A DNA stretch of 64,000 nucleotides from Calendula officinalis (taxonomy: Eukaryota > Streptophyta > Magnoliopsida > Asterales > Asteraceae). Under the pieces are notes generated by a model. That model ran no database searches. It was given only the letters and a program-made list of their open reading frames with translations, and had not been told where the DNA came from. The DNA is taken from contig OY970828.1 in the NCBI GenBank assembly GCA_963853835.1, positions 63,790,861-63,854,860 of the forward strand, read 5' to 3'. A program made the translations under genes and the position numbers. The first letter of the stretch is position 1; each line of letters begins with the position of its first letter. Positions 11,881 through 23,880 of the stretch are shown piece by piece.

Positions 11881-12451
11881 ATGACATAGTCAAGTATTAA
11901 GCCTTAAAAGTCATGGCGTGACCACTAAGACGTGGTGCAAGACAATAGTATTGTATATGAATAAGGGATATGTTAATTCGCGCGTTGCTGCAGGTTTTTA
12001 AATCATAAATTGTTTATTATTTGAGATTAGGATTCATTTTTTATTTTTCATTGAATTTATATTCTTTATCTTGTATTTATGAAGAAAAAAACAAATAATA
12101 ACAAGCATAGCAATAATAACAATAATTATAATAATAACATCTGCGTCATATGCCAAATCAATGCAAAATCATTATATATTATATATGTGGCGTCTACATG
12201 GATATTTAACCCGGTGAACCAATTAAATCGACTATTTTAGAAAGTCATTCAAATTTAAAGATAAAAACTTACACAAAAAAAATGATTAAATAGGAAACAA
12301 AATCAAAGTTTAAGGATTAAATCATTGTTAACTCTATGTCAAATCATCAAATATTATAAATCTGACATTTATATGAATATTTAACCTAGTGAAAGTTAAC
12401 CAAAGTTAAGGATAAAAAAATATTGCAAAAGAGTTAGACGATAAAACATAA
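11881..12451. other. AT-rich intergenic, no gene seen
   Basis: It contains short repeated phrases (for example TCATTGTTAACTCTA-like text also seen near 13300) but no gene or bounded element. Confidence 0.3.
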
Positions 12452-13265
12452 GAGTCGCGTTCAAGGAGGTCAATTATTTTTACGAAGTACCGAGTAACAA
12501 ATCTCAACCACTGATCAATAAGATTTAATGGTCAAGATTAATCATATATTTTATATATTGAGGGGTATTTTGGTCATTTTTTTAAAAATAAAAAATATTA
12601 TTTATTTTTCTATGTTTTTTTTATTATGAAGGGGTATTTTGGTCATTTGGCATTTAAAGAAATTTTTGATTTTTTTATTTTTTTTATTTTAAAATTTAAT
12701 TTATTTTTTATTTTTTTCATTAAAAATTATATTTATTTGATAATTACGTGTATGACTTAATCACATATGGTTTTAGTGTAAGATCACATGTGGTTGTATA
12801 TTTAATCATATTTGATGTTTTAGTTCAATCACATATGATTCAGAATGCAATCATATGTGATTTACTTTGCAATCATATGTGATTTACTATGCAATCATAT
12901 TATGCATTATTAATAATTAAAAGATAATTGTTTTATAAATTTTAATAAAAAAATAAAACAAATAGTTTTTTTTAAAAAATAAATATTTTAAAATAAAAAA
13001 CAAAAAAATATTTTTTTTTCAAAATGACCAAAATACCCCTCTATTAAAAATTAAAAAATATTAAAAATAAAAATAAATCAAAAAATTTAAAATCAAAAAT
13101 CAAAAATAAAAAAAAAACAAAATTTTTTTAAGTGCCAAATGACCAAAATAACTCTTTATGTATAAAATATGTGATCAATCTGGACCATTAGATCTTATTG
13201 ATTAATGGTTGAGATTTGTTTTTCGGGAGTTGATAAAAATAGTGGACCTCCTTGAACGTTTCTCT
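12452..13265. mobile_element. MULE-type foldback MITE, copy B
   Basis: The arms GAGTCGCGTTCAAGGAGG and CCTTGAACGTTTCTCT are flanked by a perfect 9-bp duplication AAAACATAA (12443-12451 and 13266-13274). Arm sequence and overall plan match copy A. The central palindromes are mutated to forms such as AATCATATGTGATT, so this copy looks more eroded inside than A. Confidence 0.92.
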
Positions 13266-13347
13266 AAAACATAAACATGATAATTTTTTTAGGATTAAAC
13301 CGTTATTAACTCTAAATAGTTATATCTAACTTTATTAATAAATTTAG

Positions 13348-14452
13348 GTGTAAACTACACGGATGATCCTTTAGTTTCAAAAATTACACTGATGGTCATT
13401 AATTCTGAAAGGTTTTTCGTCGATGGTACTTACACTAACTAACGTAAATTTACCCCATGTGCAATGCACATGAGGGTAAAAAAGTCACTTTTTATTTCTT
13501 TTCTTTTTATTCTTAAATTAAAAACTTTTATTTCTTTCTTTCATCCCCATCTTCAACATTCATCCCCATCTTCTAAATAAAAAGAAATTAAAAATGACTT
13601 TTCTACCCTCACGTAGGGGTGTTCGTTTGGACGGTTTGGTTTTATCCGAACCAAATAGGTGAAACCAATCAAAGTCCGGTTTTCAAAAGTTCAAACCGAA
13701 CCGTCCAAACAAATTCGAAAACCAAACCGATCCGAACCAAATAACAATTTGGTTGGTTTGGTTTTATCCGTTTGGTTTTTCCTTAAAATTTTCAAAATAC
13801 TATACAAGCATATAACATAAATAATATTAAGTTCGGTATGTAAAACTCCAAAACGATAAACTACTTTGTACATAAAAACAAGTCTAATTCACAGCTTGTG
13901 ACATTTACAATCATATATGCAAAAATCTTGACATCAACTTTATCAAAAACTCTAAAAAGATTGGTACATCGCCAACTGATACAATATAAAATGGAACAAG
14001 TACCATTTTATATAAGAAATGTAAAGAAAATGAGTACCATAATTGCTTACAATGGAAACTAACAAGTGTTAGTATATAAATCAAATTACTATGTATTACT
14101 ATTCGGTTTTTTTGGGCAATCTGGTTTTCACAACGGAAACCAAATCCAATCCGAAATCCAAATTATTAATTTGGTTCAAGTCCAAACCGATCCAAAAAAC
14201 CAAAAAACCAATCCAAATAGTCCGATCCAAAATGTCCAATTGGACAATCCGGTTATATCCGAATAGTGAACACCCCTACCCTCACGTGCATTGCACATGA
14301 AGTGAGTTCACAAAATAAATTAAAGTCAGTTAGTGTAAAAGATCATTGGTGAAAAACCTTTCAGAATTAAGGAACATCAGTGTAATTTTTGAAATTAAAG
14401 AATAATAATAAAATTTGCTATAAATTTAAAGGAACATCCATGTAAGTTACTC
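13348..14452. mobile_element. MULE-like MITE split by a hAT MITE
   Basis: The ends GTGTAAACTACACGGATG and CATCCATGTAAGTTACTC are imperfect inverted repeats, and the inversion continues inward (TTTCAAAAATTACACTGATG and TTCTGAAAGGTTTTTC on both arms). A perfect 9-bp duplication TAAATTTAG flanks it (13339-13347 and 14453-14461). Without the insert at 13614-14278 and its duplicated 8 bp, the element is about 432 bp. Confidence 0.85.
13614..14278. mobile_element. hAT-type MITE, family 2, copy 2
   Basis: TAGGGGTGTTC...GAACACCCCTA is flanked by a perfect 8-bp duplication CCCTCACG (13606-13613 and 14279-14286). It lies inside the MULE-like element at 13348-14452, so it is younger than its host. Compared with 4796-5628 it lacks the SINE. 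Confidence 0.92.
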
Positions 14453-14461
14453 TAAATTTAG

Positions 14462-15320
14462 TGACATTTAATAATAGTAAAACAATGTATATATGCGTTA
14501 AGGAAAGAAGAAAAAAAACCAAATAAACCTTACCCTTAGACTTAAAGTCACTGATATATTAATAAAAATGTGAGTACTAAAAGACACAAAATGTCCACGT
14601 ATATGTTCAAGTGAGTTTATTACTCTTCTTTATTTTCAATATATATCAAACCATTTTTATAATTGTAACTTTGTGGAGTTAAATCTTAAAACCAAATTGG
14701 TTGTTACACCCAATCGGGTATTCCACCCAATGCCACTTGTTAGGCTTTTCATTGGTTGAGTTTTTCTCCACCCACTTTTTTTTTCGACCATATTTTTTTA
14801 TTTTTGTAAAAAACAAAATTTAAAAATGGCAAAGTTTTTAAAATTAAATTTTCTACAAAATTGAAAGAAAAAATATTGGATTATTTTTGTTATTTAGTGA
14901 TCATTGTTAATGTTGCATAAACATAATTTTGCATACATTAACAATTAGTCAATAAAAACTATCATACATAATTTTGAATCATACATTTTGTTACTTTTGG
15001 ATTATTTTATATACTTTTGCATCATTGTTAGTTTTCGAATAACTTTGTTAATTTTAACTCATTGTTAATTTCGCATCGTTAAAAGTTCAAGATGAAAATA
15101 CCTTTAATGACACGATTGGAGAATGATCATCGTTAACCCTAGCTATTGATCTCCTAATCCAATTGTCAAAAAGTTTTTCTCGCAGTTCTAGCAAAAGAAG
15201 AAGAAATCACAGAACAAAGAGAGACAACCGACATCGATCGTCGCCGCAACAACCGTACTTTCGGAATTGACCAGGTGGGACGTGTTACCGGTATCTCTCG
15301 TCACGAGGAGGGCGCGTCAC
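14462..15320. other. Intergenic, no gene seen
   Basis: The first 600 bases are AT-rich and unremarkable. From about 15170 the composition shifts toward GC-rich, CGATCG-containing sequence. No coding region was recognised. Confidence 0.3.
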
Positions 15321-15336
15321 GGGGGGGGGGGGGGGG
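15321..15336. repeat. Poly-G run of 16
   Basis: Sixteen consecutive G's sit within a locally GC-rich patch. Mononucleotide G runs of this length are uncommon in plant DNA and prone to assembly error. Confidence 0.9.
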
Positions 15337-16147
15337 ATACGTGTGGTGATGAACCGCGTACTACACACCACTGAAGTGTAATGTACTTTAATAAAATATC
15401 ACTTCGTGTAGTGCACTTTTTGTCATTTACGTCGCATAGTGAACTGTGTATGTCATATGTGAACCATTGAGACCGGTGTCAACGATACGTCGGATTGGTA
15501 ACCAATGACCGTCGGCTTCTTCCAACCGTTCGTACGGCCCCTCAGTTTTTAGGCATCAGTAATTTGAGTCGGCTAACCGAAGTGGTGGGAGGGATATGAG
15601 TAGGCTAGCTCAAAGGTAATTTAAAAAGGTATTTAATATTTTGTTGTGTATATATATATATATATATTTGGTAGTTCAAAAAAAATGAAATATAAATGAT
15701 ATTTTTAGTATGTGTGTTTCAATGGAGTGTCGACACAAATCTAATTGGAATACAAAAAAAATATTTTGAACGTAAAACTAGTTAATTGCTTAATTTCAAG
15801 TATAGAAAAAAAAAAATATAGGTAAAATGATCTCTTCTAAATAACCAAGATAAAAGTACAATACATAAAATTATCAGTTTTATAGATTACATTATACTTA
15901 AATAACTTTAACCTATTAAATAACATATTTTTATAGAACTTAGTGAATAAACAATTGATGTTATAAATATTATGATTTATATACTTTGACATTTGAAGTT
16001 TGAAGGCAAAGAAGAAAGGGGTAAAAGTGGAAAGCCAAGAATGGGTCCCAACAGTTGCCGTTAGGAATGGGCTTTCCGGCCGTCATGATTTTGACCCCCC
16101 TCACACTATTAACGTGTTTCAAGTTCACATAACGGATTCCGTTAACC
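15337..16147. other. Upstream intergenic region of the SEC14-like gene
   Basis: It includes a short TA repeat near 15649-15666 and, at about 15365-15415, repeated phrases (CACTGAAGTGTAATGTAC, CACTTCGTGTAGTGCAC). Paired frames at 15970-16227 on both strands overlap the promoter and leader and are not genes. Confidence 0.3.
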
Positions 16148-16156
16148 TTATAAATA
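16148..16156 (+). promoter_or_regulatory. TATA box of the SEC14-like gene
   Basis: TTATAAATA lies about 218 bases before the predicted start codon. Transcription would start roughly 30 bases downstream, giving a leader of about 190 nucleotides that is rich in CACA and AACAAC, as many plant leaders are. Confidence 0.6.
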
Positions 16157-16240
16157 CGTCCTCCAGACACCCCCCAAAACACATACAAACACACAAACAC
16201 ACAGAGAGAATTTTTATTCTCAAGTGAAGTGGAGATTAAA

Positions 16241-16307
16241 ATGAATGCGTGAAAGGGAAGTCACATTACCGAATCTCTGTTGCTCCTTGTTTTTCTCCAC
16301 AGATTAA
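16241..16307 (+). promoter_or_regulatory. Two overlapping upstream ORFs in the SEC14-like leader
   Basis: The first upstream ATG (16241) opens a three-codon ORF that stops at 16250-16252. A second (16245), in another frame, opens a 20-codon ORF ending at 16307, about 58 bases before the main ATG. If the TATA box is used, both lie within the mRNA leader and could reduce translation of the main ORF. The effect is inferred. Confidence 0.5.
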
Positions 16308-16365
16308 TTACAACAACATTAACAACAACAAAAACAACACTTGTTGTTTCTTAATTTCTTCAAAA

Positions 16366-19300
16366 ATGGGAAACAAAGATGAAATTTCTTCTCAACACCA
16401 AACGCAGATCGACAAAAACAGAGTCGAAGCTGTTCTTCATCTCCTCAAAAAACCTTCTCCCCTCACTCCCAAACAGGTTTTGATCATCTTCATCTGGTTT
16501 TGTTTATGTAAATCGGTTCTATATACATACACACACACACACACACGTATTTAATTAACTGATAAAGAATTTTGCAGGAGAAATTTTGTAACGAAGCTTG
16601 CGTGGGGAGGTTTTTGAAAGCCAAAGGCGAGAGTGTGAAGAAAGCTGCAAAGCAGCTGCGTGCTTGTCTCTCATGGAGACAAAACCTCGGCGTCGGTAAA
16701 TTCATTTTCCATATTTTACTCCAAAACAGCTCCATAATTTTCAAGAATAATTACTTATTTTTAATTAAAAATGTAATAACTACAGCTCTAAATCTAATGG
16801 AAACCGTGATAAGCATGATATTTCAAAATGAATAGTTGTTTTCTAGTGACTATTTGATTTTCCTAGTTTTTGTTATTGAAATAGTTCAAAATGAATAATA
16901 TTTGTTTGAGTTTTTACTAAAGTGGGCTATCTTTTTTTTTATTTTAGAAAATAATTAATTATTAAATAAGTTAAATTTTTTTCCCGAAAATAACAAGGAC
17001 TTTTAAAGCTTACTTTTATAAGAAGTTGTTTGTAAATAAAAGTTTTTTTTTTTCTAAATTGGTTTATGACTCGTTTTGAGAGCATACTGACGTCCAAGGA
17101 TATAAATAGTATTTTTTTGAATATCAAATAAATCAAAATAAGAATGTAATATGGAAAAATAATAATCATAACAATGTGCTTGTGATTATAATATCATTAC
17201 ACATGATTTGTAATTATTTCTCTGTAAAAGTAATATTTTTTACTTTTTCTTAAAAAAACCACGAGAGTGTAATTTGAATCTCCCCTTTTCATACATGCTT
17301 GTATCGAAATATATATCTTCCTTTATTTGTTCGATTCATGCCTGTGACACACCCGTAGAATCTTGCTTTCCGGCTTTGAATAACTTGCGCCATTAAAGTA
17401 CTCAACATACTGTCTCATGATTAAAGTAATCTATCCAAAAAGTAAATAAATTAACCCTAGTAAAAAAAAAACTCATTTTCTTACTTTTTTACTTTTTATG
17501 TTTTTAGTTGTCTTAACATTTGCCGTTTTGGATTACAGATAATCTAATAGCTGATGAGTTTTCCGGCGAGATAGCCGACGGAATGGCTTATGTAGCCGGT
17601 CATGATGACCAATCACGGCCTGTTGTGGTATACATTACTCATTTCAATATGCTTTTTAATTGTTAAAAGTTTGTAATATATGTTGCGTTATGAACTATTT
17701 AAAACTGGTCATAATGATTATCGATACATGATATTGTTGTAGATTTTCCGAATCAAGCAAGATTATCTCAAGTTTCGGTCACAGAAACAGTAAGTTTTTA
17801 CTCATATATATTTCTCTATACACTAAAACATATAAATTAAGTTTATAATCATATTAAAGAGATAAAAATACTTTTAATATGATTTTAATATCGATTCATA
17901 TAGCTTTTAATAAGGTTAATGTAAGAAATTTTGTACCATTTGCATTTATAATGATGTTATAAGACAAATGTGTATTAAAAAAATAGTAATAAAGGTCTTA
18001 TCAAATTTGAATTCAAAATAGAATAATAGATTTTGACACTAGAAGAGACATTTGTGAATAATTTTTATAGGAAAACCAGCCAATGACAAAAATGAGAATA
18101 AAAACAAAAGAAAAGAAAAAGGTGATACAAAATATTGCATGTCACAGAGACATTCTCTCTCTATATGTATATTACATTAATATTAATTATGTATGTATTA
18201 TTAATATTATTTTTTAATCGTATTTAGGTTCACCCGTTTGTTGGTTTTCACTTTGGAGGTTGCAATTCAAACAATGGCAAAATCCGTGGAACAGTTGGTT
18301 GTCTTATTTGATGCAAGTAAGTCTCCATAGTTTGAATAAAAATACTTTACTATTTGACAATTGTCACATAATTTAAATCTAGATTCCCCCCAACTTAATA
18401 TTTAAATACTAATAGTCAACAAAGTAGTTCATAAATTAGAAATCAGTAATAAGACCTTGGAATATTATTCCTATTATAAAATCAAAAAATTCAATGTTAC
18501 TTTCTATATCATATTCTAAACGTTAAGGTTAAACTTTCTTTTACCGGAAATAGATAGAGAGCAAAATCGAAGGGCAGAAAAAAAGTAGGGGGTAAAAATG
18601 TAAATTTAGAGGAAAACATTTAGAGGAAGAATAGCTTTACGTCAGTTAGATGTTGGAAATTAATGTACATTCTTCCAACGTTGTCCTTCCCCAAAACCCA
18701 CTTTTTCACAGTCTGAAATGCTTCTTTGTCACACACGCCCCATTCCATTCTCTGATTTTTATACTTCTATCACTATCTCTCTCTTGATACCTTTAATTGG
18801 TTCAAGTCACGCCTAATGACACAATTAATGTGTGATTATGCCTAACTTTGATGCCGATTTGTGTGTCGGATAACTGCTGATCTTTCTCAGTCTTGTCCCA
18901 GAGATTGCCGGAATTTCCCTTATTGTGTCCTGCTCACATCAGTAATTAATTTTGCCAACCTCATTTATTGTTTTCTCGGCAAAATTAAATTAAAAAAATA
19001 TACTTGTATTAATTATAAATAAAGTTGATATTTAGTAAATGCTCTTTTAAGTATTCACTTTAATAATTTAATTTATGCCATATGTATTGTTTGACATTTG
19101 ACCATACAGTAGTAGCTTAGTTGTAAGAGTTTTTAAATAATTGTTTAGAGGATACGAGCTCGATCCCTCATTGTGTAAATATTTACCAGATGGTCAGATT
19201 AATATTTGAATATGACCACGGCCATGATTAGGTTGCGAATACTACAAGCATAAGCTCGCCAATACTGTGAGCTATATATCATTTAAAAAAGTATTATTTA

Positions 19301-20704
19301 ACATTTAAAATATAAGATCCATGAATGACTTTAATTGTCAGTCACAGATCAATGATTTTAAACAGAACTTTTTTTGGTGGCCATTGATAAGATTGTTGAC
19401 TATATATATAGCTATCATGGATAATTGGTCCCAGGACAACGTTAACACAACACTAGCTAGTGAATGTGAATCGGAATCCATCATCCTTTTCATAATGCTT
19501 TACCTTTTTCATTTTATTTCAAATTTTCAAACTTCTCGTTAGTCATTTTCAGTTTCAAATTAGGAACTCATAAACACCAAAATATGCGATATTCATTGAC
19601 CTGAGTCACCCCTGGTAAAAGGTCTTATAAAAAAATGGTAGCTAATTACTTAATTAATACAGAGTATATGTTATGAAGTACTCCTATTTATATTTTCAAA
19701 GAATTGAACATTTTAGTAAAATACAAAATTGAACAAGTACTGATAATAATATATATGTATAATATGTAAACAGGCTTTTTCAGGTCAGCATCAGGGTTTA
19801 TGAACATATTGGTGGCAGCACTGAAGACGATAGGGGAGCACTATCCTGGTCGTCTACATAAGGCTTTTGTCATTGACCCTCCTTCCCTTTTTCCATATCT
19901 TTGGAAGGTATAGCAATCCCCTCTCTAGTCCCTACACATATACCAACAAACTATTTTCCATTATTTTTTATGTAACATATATATTAATTTCATATTCTTT
20001 GATCTAATTTATTGATTGTATATGATGTTAATGTGTAGGGTGTCAGGGCATTTATGGAGCTCTCATCGGTCACATCGATGGTATCCTCACTCGATTTTGA
20101 CGATTTCCCCGATTTCAATCACTTTACTTCATACCCACGAGCCGCATCCCTCAGATTCAATCCTTCATCCGTGCCATCTAAAGCCAAAGTTGGCTCATGC
20201 TCGTCTTCCCGATTTTCTTTCCAAGTTTCCCATCATTTTGACTCGCTCAAACCTTGGTATCTCACTTTGACCGACAAACCGTCTTTCAAAGTGGGTCCCG
20301 CATCCACTCCCGTTTTAGGGCCCGCACTCATATCGCCGGTCAATGCACGGTCTTACTCATTTGCATCACCAACCGCAAGGAACATGAACACGATGAGAAA
20401 AAGCTTTTTTCCATCAACCCCGTTACCACAAAAGACCCAGGTGATGGACCACTCGGGTATCAACCACCCGAGAACCCCTAAACCATCGTTCCTACACTCA
20501 CCCGCCCTCTTTTTTAAGAAAGAGTGCCACATCAGCAAGACCGAAAAGTGTCGTGAATCTTTCCTTCCCTTCTTACGATTCTACCGACGACCATATGATG
20601 AGATGATCTATAGATCAAAGATGAAGCCTCCACTCGGAGGCCTCATCTCGATTGTGTCCCCACAAATTAGACGCCGCCACATGTCCGTCTCTCAACGGTT
20701 TTGA
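16366..20704 (+). CDS. SEC14-like CRAL-TRIO domain protein (seven exons)
   Basis: Exons read as 16366-16476, 16578-16695, 17539-17627, 17743-17789, 18228-18316, 19774-19907 and 20039-20704. All introns are GT-AG and all phases agree, giving 417 residues. An N-terminal CRAL-TRIO-N helix region (about residues 18-77, with FCNEACVGRFLKAKGESVKK) precedes the lipid-binding CRAL-TRIO core (about 85-235, with IFRIKQDYLKF and FVIDPPSLFPYLWK). A long plant-type tail ends in RRHMSVSQRF. Family members bind and exchange phosphatidylinositol and other lipids at membranes. The architecture resembles a plant subgroup with CRAL-TRIO plus a Ser-rich tail and no GOLD domain. The tail has ASPTARN and KTEKCRESFLPFLRFYRRPY segments that look conserved. 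Intron 5 (1.46 kb) contains a SINE-like remnant. There are no frameshifts or stops. The exact ligand is unknown. Confidence 0.93.
19108..19280 (+). repeat. SINE-like remnant in intron 5
   Basis: AGTAGCTTAGTTGTAAGAG (A-box-like) and ACGAGCTCGATCCCTC (B-box-like) are spaced as in tRNA-derived SINEs, followed by a 110-bp body. No clear tail duplication was found. It lies in the sense orientation within the SEC14-like gene. Confidence 0.5.
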
Positions 20705-21264
20705 TAGAGCATCCTAAAGAGTCGTACATATCAAATATCATATTGACATTGACAATGACTTTGACAATATCAAGTGTAATAATTAATATTTTTGAATTCT
20801 TAATTATGTGACAAGGCAAATTCAATGTTGCTTTGATATGTGTCTAGTGCATTGATTGTGTTAGAAATGTTATGCAAAAAAGGGTGTAAAAAAGAAATAG
20901 ACGACGTGCAAAGTGGGTTGTGAATTAGCGTGCATTATATATTATTTAATTATTATATAATATATGTGGGATATGATGGCAATATGCATGGTACATGGCG
21001 TGGTCGAAACGGTGAACACATTCATCGAAAACCGACTCTTAGTTCCAAATAAACAATTCATTCAACAGAAGAAAGTCAATTTTTGCTTTGTTATTTTCCC
21101 GTTGTTTTTTCTGTTGTTTCATATCTCTGTTTGAATATATCATATTATTTTACTTCTTTATTTTTACTGTTGTTTCATGTCCCCGTTTAAATATTTCACA
21201 TTACTGTTAGTTATGCATATATATTTATTTAACTTTTCCAAGTTACATCGTTACCAAATTATTA
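20705..21264. other. 3' flank of the SEC14-like gene
   Basis: AT-rich 3' untranslated and intergenic sequence. An AATAAA-type signal appears at about 21050, though earlier AATAAT variants near 20778 are equally plausible. No gene was seen. Confidence 0.35.
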
Positions 21265-21531
21265 GACCACTCCAGTGTCGTCAACTGACATTTCAATTTT
21301 TATGACATACTCATTAATCGATACCCTTTCTTTTCATTTATTTTGTCGGTCCACACTATTTTAAAATATATACACATAAAATATCAAATATATTATTAAA
21401 ATACCTTAGGGCCCACATGTAATCCTTCTCCGCTCGCCGCTTAAAGGCCAAAACCAACCGATGGATTTGGATTGACGGACCATGCCATCGGCACTTCACT
21501 CGTCAAACCGACACTCATGTTGGGAGTGGTC
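21265..21531. mobile_element. Tourist-like (PIF/Harbinger) MITE
   Basis: The ends GACCACTCCAGTGTCGTC and GACACTCATGTTGGGAGTGGTC are inverted (GACCACTCC/GGAGTGGTC). They are flanked by the 3-bp duplication TTA (21262-21264 and 21532-21534) characteristic of PIF/Harbinger. Length 267 bp, no coding capacity. Confidence 0.78.
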
Positions 21532-21871
21532 TTAAGATATGGGATCAAACCCTAAAATGGGTATGTTTGTTAGGAGTGACAACTAGGCCTGGTTGAGTTA
21601 GCAATTCAAGTTGGAATAGTTAACTCAAATTTGACTTGTTTATAATTTCGGGTTAGAAAAACAACCCTAAGTTGGACACATTTAAAGCATCGCAACCTAG
21701 ATCCATATGACCCATGTAACTTGACATGTTGGCGGGTCAAATGAGTTAGTGGGTCAAAATCAAGTTGACATGTTAAAAAAAATTAAATAGATCCAAATAC
21801 GAGTTTATTCATTACCGAATTTAAGCAAATTTAGTGCTAACAAAAATTAAAATTAATCACAAATTAATTAA

Positions 21872-22141
21872 TGTTGAGATGTCCCACATTGGATAAGAAA
21901 TGGACCAGTAATGTGCTTATAAGGGTCCTAGCCTACTCCTCTTACAAGCAATTGGTTTTAAGATGAAACTCCACAAACTGACATGGTATCAGAGCAAGGT
22001 TCATCCGTAGTTGGTCAAACGGCCACACGGACCCCACGTAACCCAAAATATCCACGTGCTAGGCGCGGAAAAGAAAATGACGCCACACGTGAGGGGACGT
22101 GTTGAGATGTCCCACATTGGACAAGAAATGAACCAATAATG
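21872..22141 (+). mobile_element. TRIM-type miniature LTR retrotransposon, 3' truncated
   Basis: A 112-bp LTR (21872-21983, TGTTGAGATG...CTGACA) is followed directly by TGGTATCAGAGC, a primer-binding site for initiator methionine tRNA. After a non-coding interior of about 105 bp comes a purine tract (GAGGGGACG), and a second LTR starts at 22100 but stops after 42 bases. The word TAATCACAA occurs just left of the element and again directly after the break (22142), so deletion by short homology is plausible. Confidence 0.82.
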
Positions 22142-23389
22142 TAATCACAATCCAATTAATAGTATTATGTTTGGTTGTCATATAGGAAAAAAGACATTCA
22201 TTAATGTTAATTTTAATATTATATATTAATCTCGATTTATATTTTAACTTGTAGTTAACATATGAGTTGATATTCGCAAAAGCTAAAACGAATTCAAATC
22301 AACTGTTCAGAAGGCTCCTAGTCAAATACATTTGTTCTGTGCAGCCGGAAAATTAGAAAACGAAAGTGGAAAAGTGTAAACGATGGGTATGAGCACGTAC
22401 AAGACTTTTCTTATGCAATTGATTTTGGTACCACAATTTTTAATGCTTATACCACACTGTACAGATTTTATGGACAACTGTACAAGTATATTAAGCATTG
22501 GATGTGGTATATACATTAAAAGTTTTGGTATCAAAATCACTCCCCTTTTCTTATAGGCTTTGTCAGTAGCAAAGCAATATAAATATCTATTGTATGTTGT
22601 AGAATATTGCAGAGCAGAGCAAACTGAGTGAGGAACAACAAGTAGAGCAATAGCTCCTTAGTTTAGTGAAAGTGATTTGAGTGATAGCTCAATTAATGAA
22701 AAGAAAAAGTGTCGGTCTCTGTTTCGTTTTGAAAGATTGTATGTTGAGTGTTTTAATATAAAGTTGTTGGTTTCCTTCTTAACGGAGTAATTTGAACTGA
22801 ACGAACTGAAAACATGAACAGAACAAAAGAAATAGGAAGCACAACACAAAATTATAATCAAAATCTCTCTTCTTAGTTAATTTTGTAAATCGATAAAAAA
22901 TGCAATTAAAGATAATAATGCTTTTAAGAAATTACAATTTATACAAATACAAACTATAATTTTGTAAACTTTGACATTTGATAAATTATTAAGGTTTTGA
23001 GAATTTGAAAAGAATAAACAAATGGGAGTTTTGTGTAAGATAGTATTTGTAAGGATTCGGCAGATGCAGAGAGGGTAAGCAGGAATATGTGTCGTTTGGT
23101 GTCGTGTTTGTTAATAAGGTCACAAAGTCAATATGGAGCTTTCCACACCCGTTTCTACTTGTCTTACGTCCCCATGTGTTTTTACTTACGGAAATCTGCA
23201 ATTAACACATTTTTAATCGTAGTTCACACAAACTCAACGGGGTTTTTCCCCATCACTTCTGGACCACTATGTGGTTTTTCCTCGACTTCGGTGCTCTAAT
23301 AATAGTAAATTACATAAATGGTCCTTCTAGTTTCCAGAGTGTTACAGAAGTAGTCCTTAAGTATCAACTATTACACTAATGAAGTAAAC
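22142..23389. other. Intergenic, no gene recognised
   Basis: There are several short frames on both strands (such as 22658-22861 and 23087-23299) but none has recognisable protein content. Around 23300-23400, phrases of the type AAATGGTCCTTC and GTAGTCCTTAAG resemble dispersed repeats. Confidence 0.3.
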
Positions 23390-23662
23390 TAACCGAATGA
23401 ATGCGAACAGGCCGGGCCTAGTTCGTATTCGTTTGTTAACGAAAAAGTGTTCGTGAAGGTTTGTGAACACTTAAACGAATGGACTTTTGTGTTTGTTTTC
23501 GTTTGATAGGAAAATTAAGTGTTCTCAAACTATTCGTGAACAATTTAATTTGGTAAGAAAACATACACAAATGAACTTTTACAAACGGCTTAACGAATGT
23601 TCACAAACAGCTTAAGGAATGTTCGTGAACGTAAATGAACGAAGAAGGTTAACGAACGTTCA

Positions 23663-23814
23663 TAACCGAATATATTTTAACAATATATTGAAGATAATGT
23701 ATAGTTAGATAATATTGTGTAAATCCTTGAAGAAAGGAAGTCTGTTAATACTTGTACATAATAAATATTATTCAATATACTCTTCACATATCACGTGGAG
23801 ATTGTTTTCTCATA
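23663..23814 (+). repeat. 5' LTR of copia element 1
   Basis: It is very short for a copia LTR. The 5' copy carries TTGAAGAAA (around 23728), which the 3' copy lacks. Confidence 0.93.
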
Positions 23815-23880
23815 TGGTATCAGCCAGCCCTACGATCTCTCTCTAAACCTAGCTGTCGTCTTCCTCTTCCCTACACAATA

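Noticed and set aside
16000..16227. 75-residue frame upstream of the SEC14-like gene, with an antisense partner at 15970-16200
   Set aside because: Both span the promoter and leader (TATA box at 16148) and have no recognisable domain.
21872..22141. Cassandra-type TRIM carrying 5S rRNA sequence
   Set aside because: The LTR has no 5S rRNA-like promoter sequence, so it is another TRIM family.
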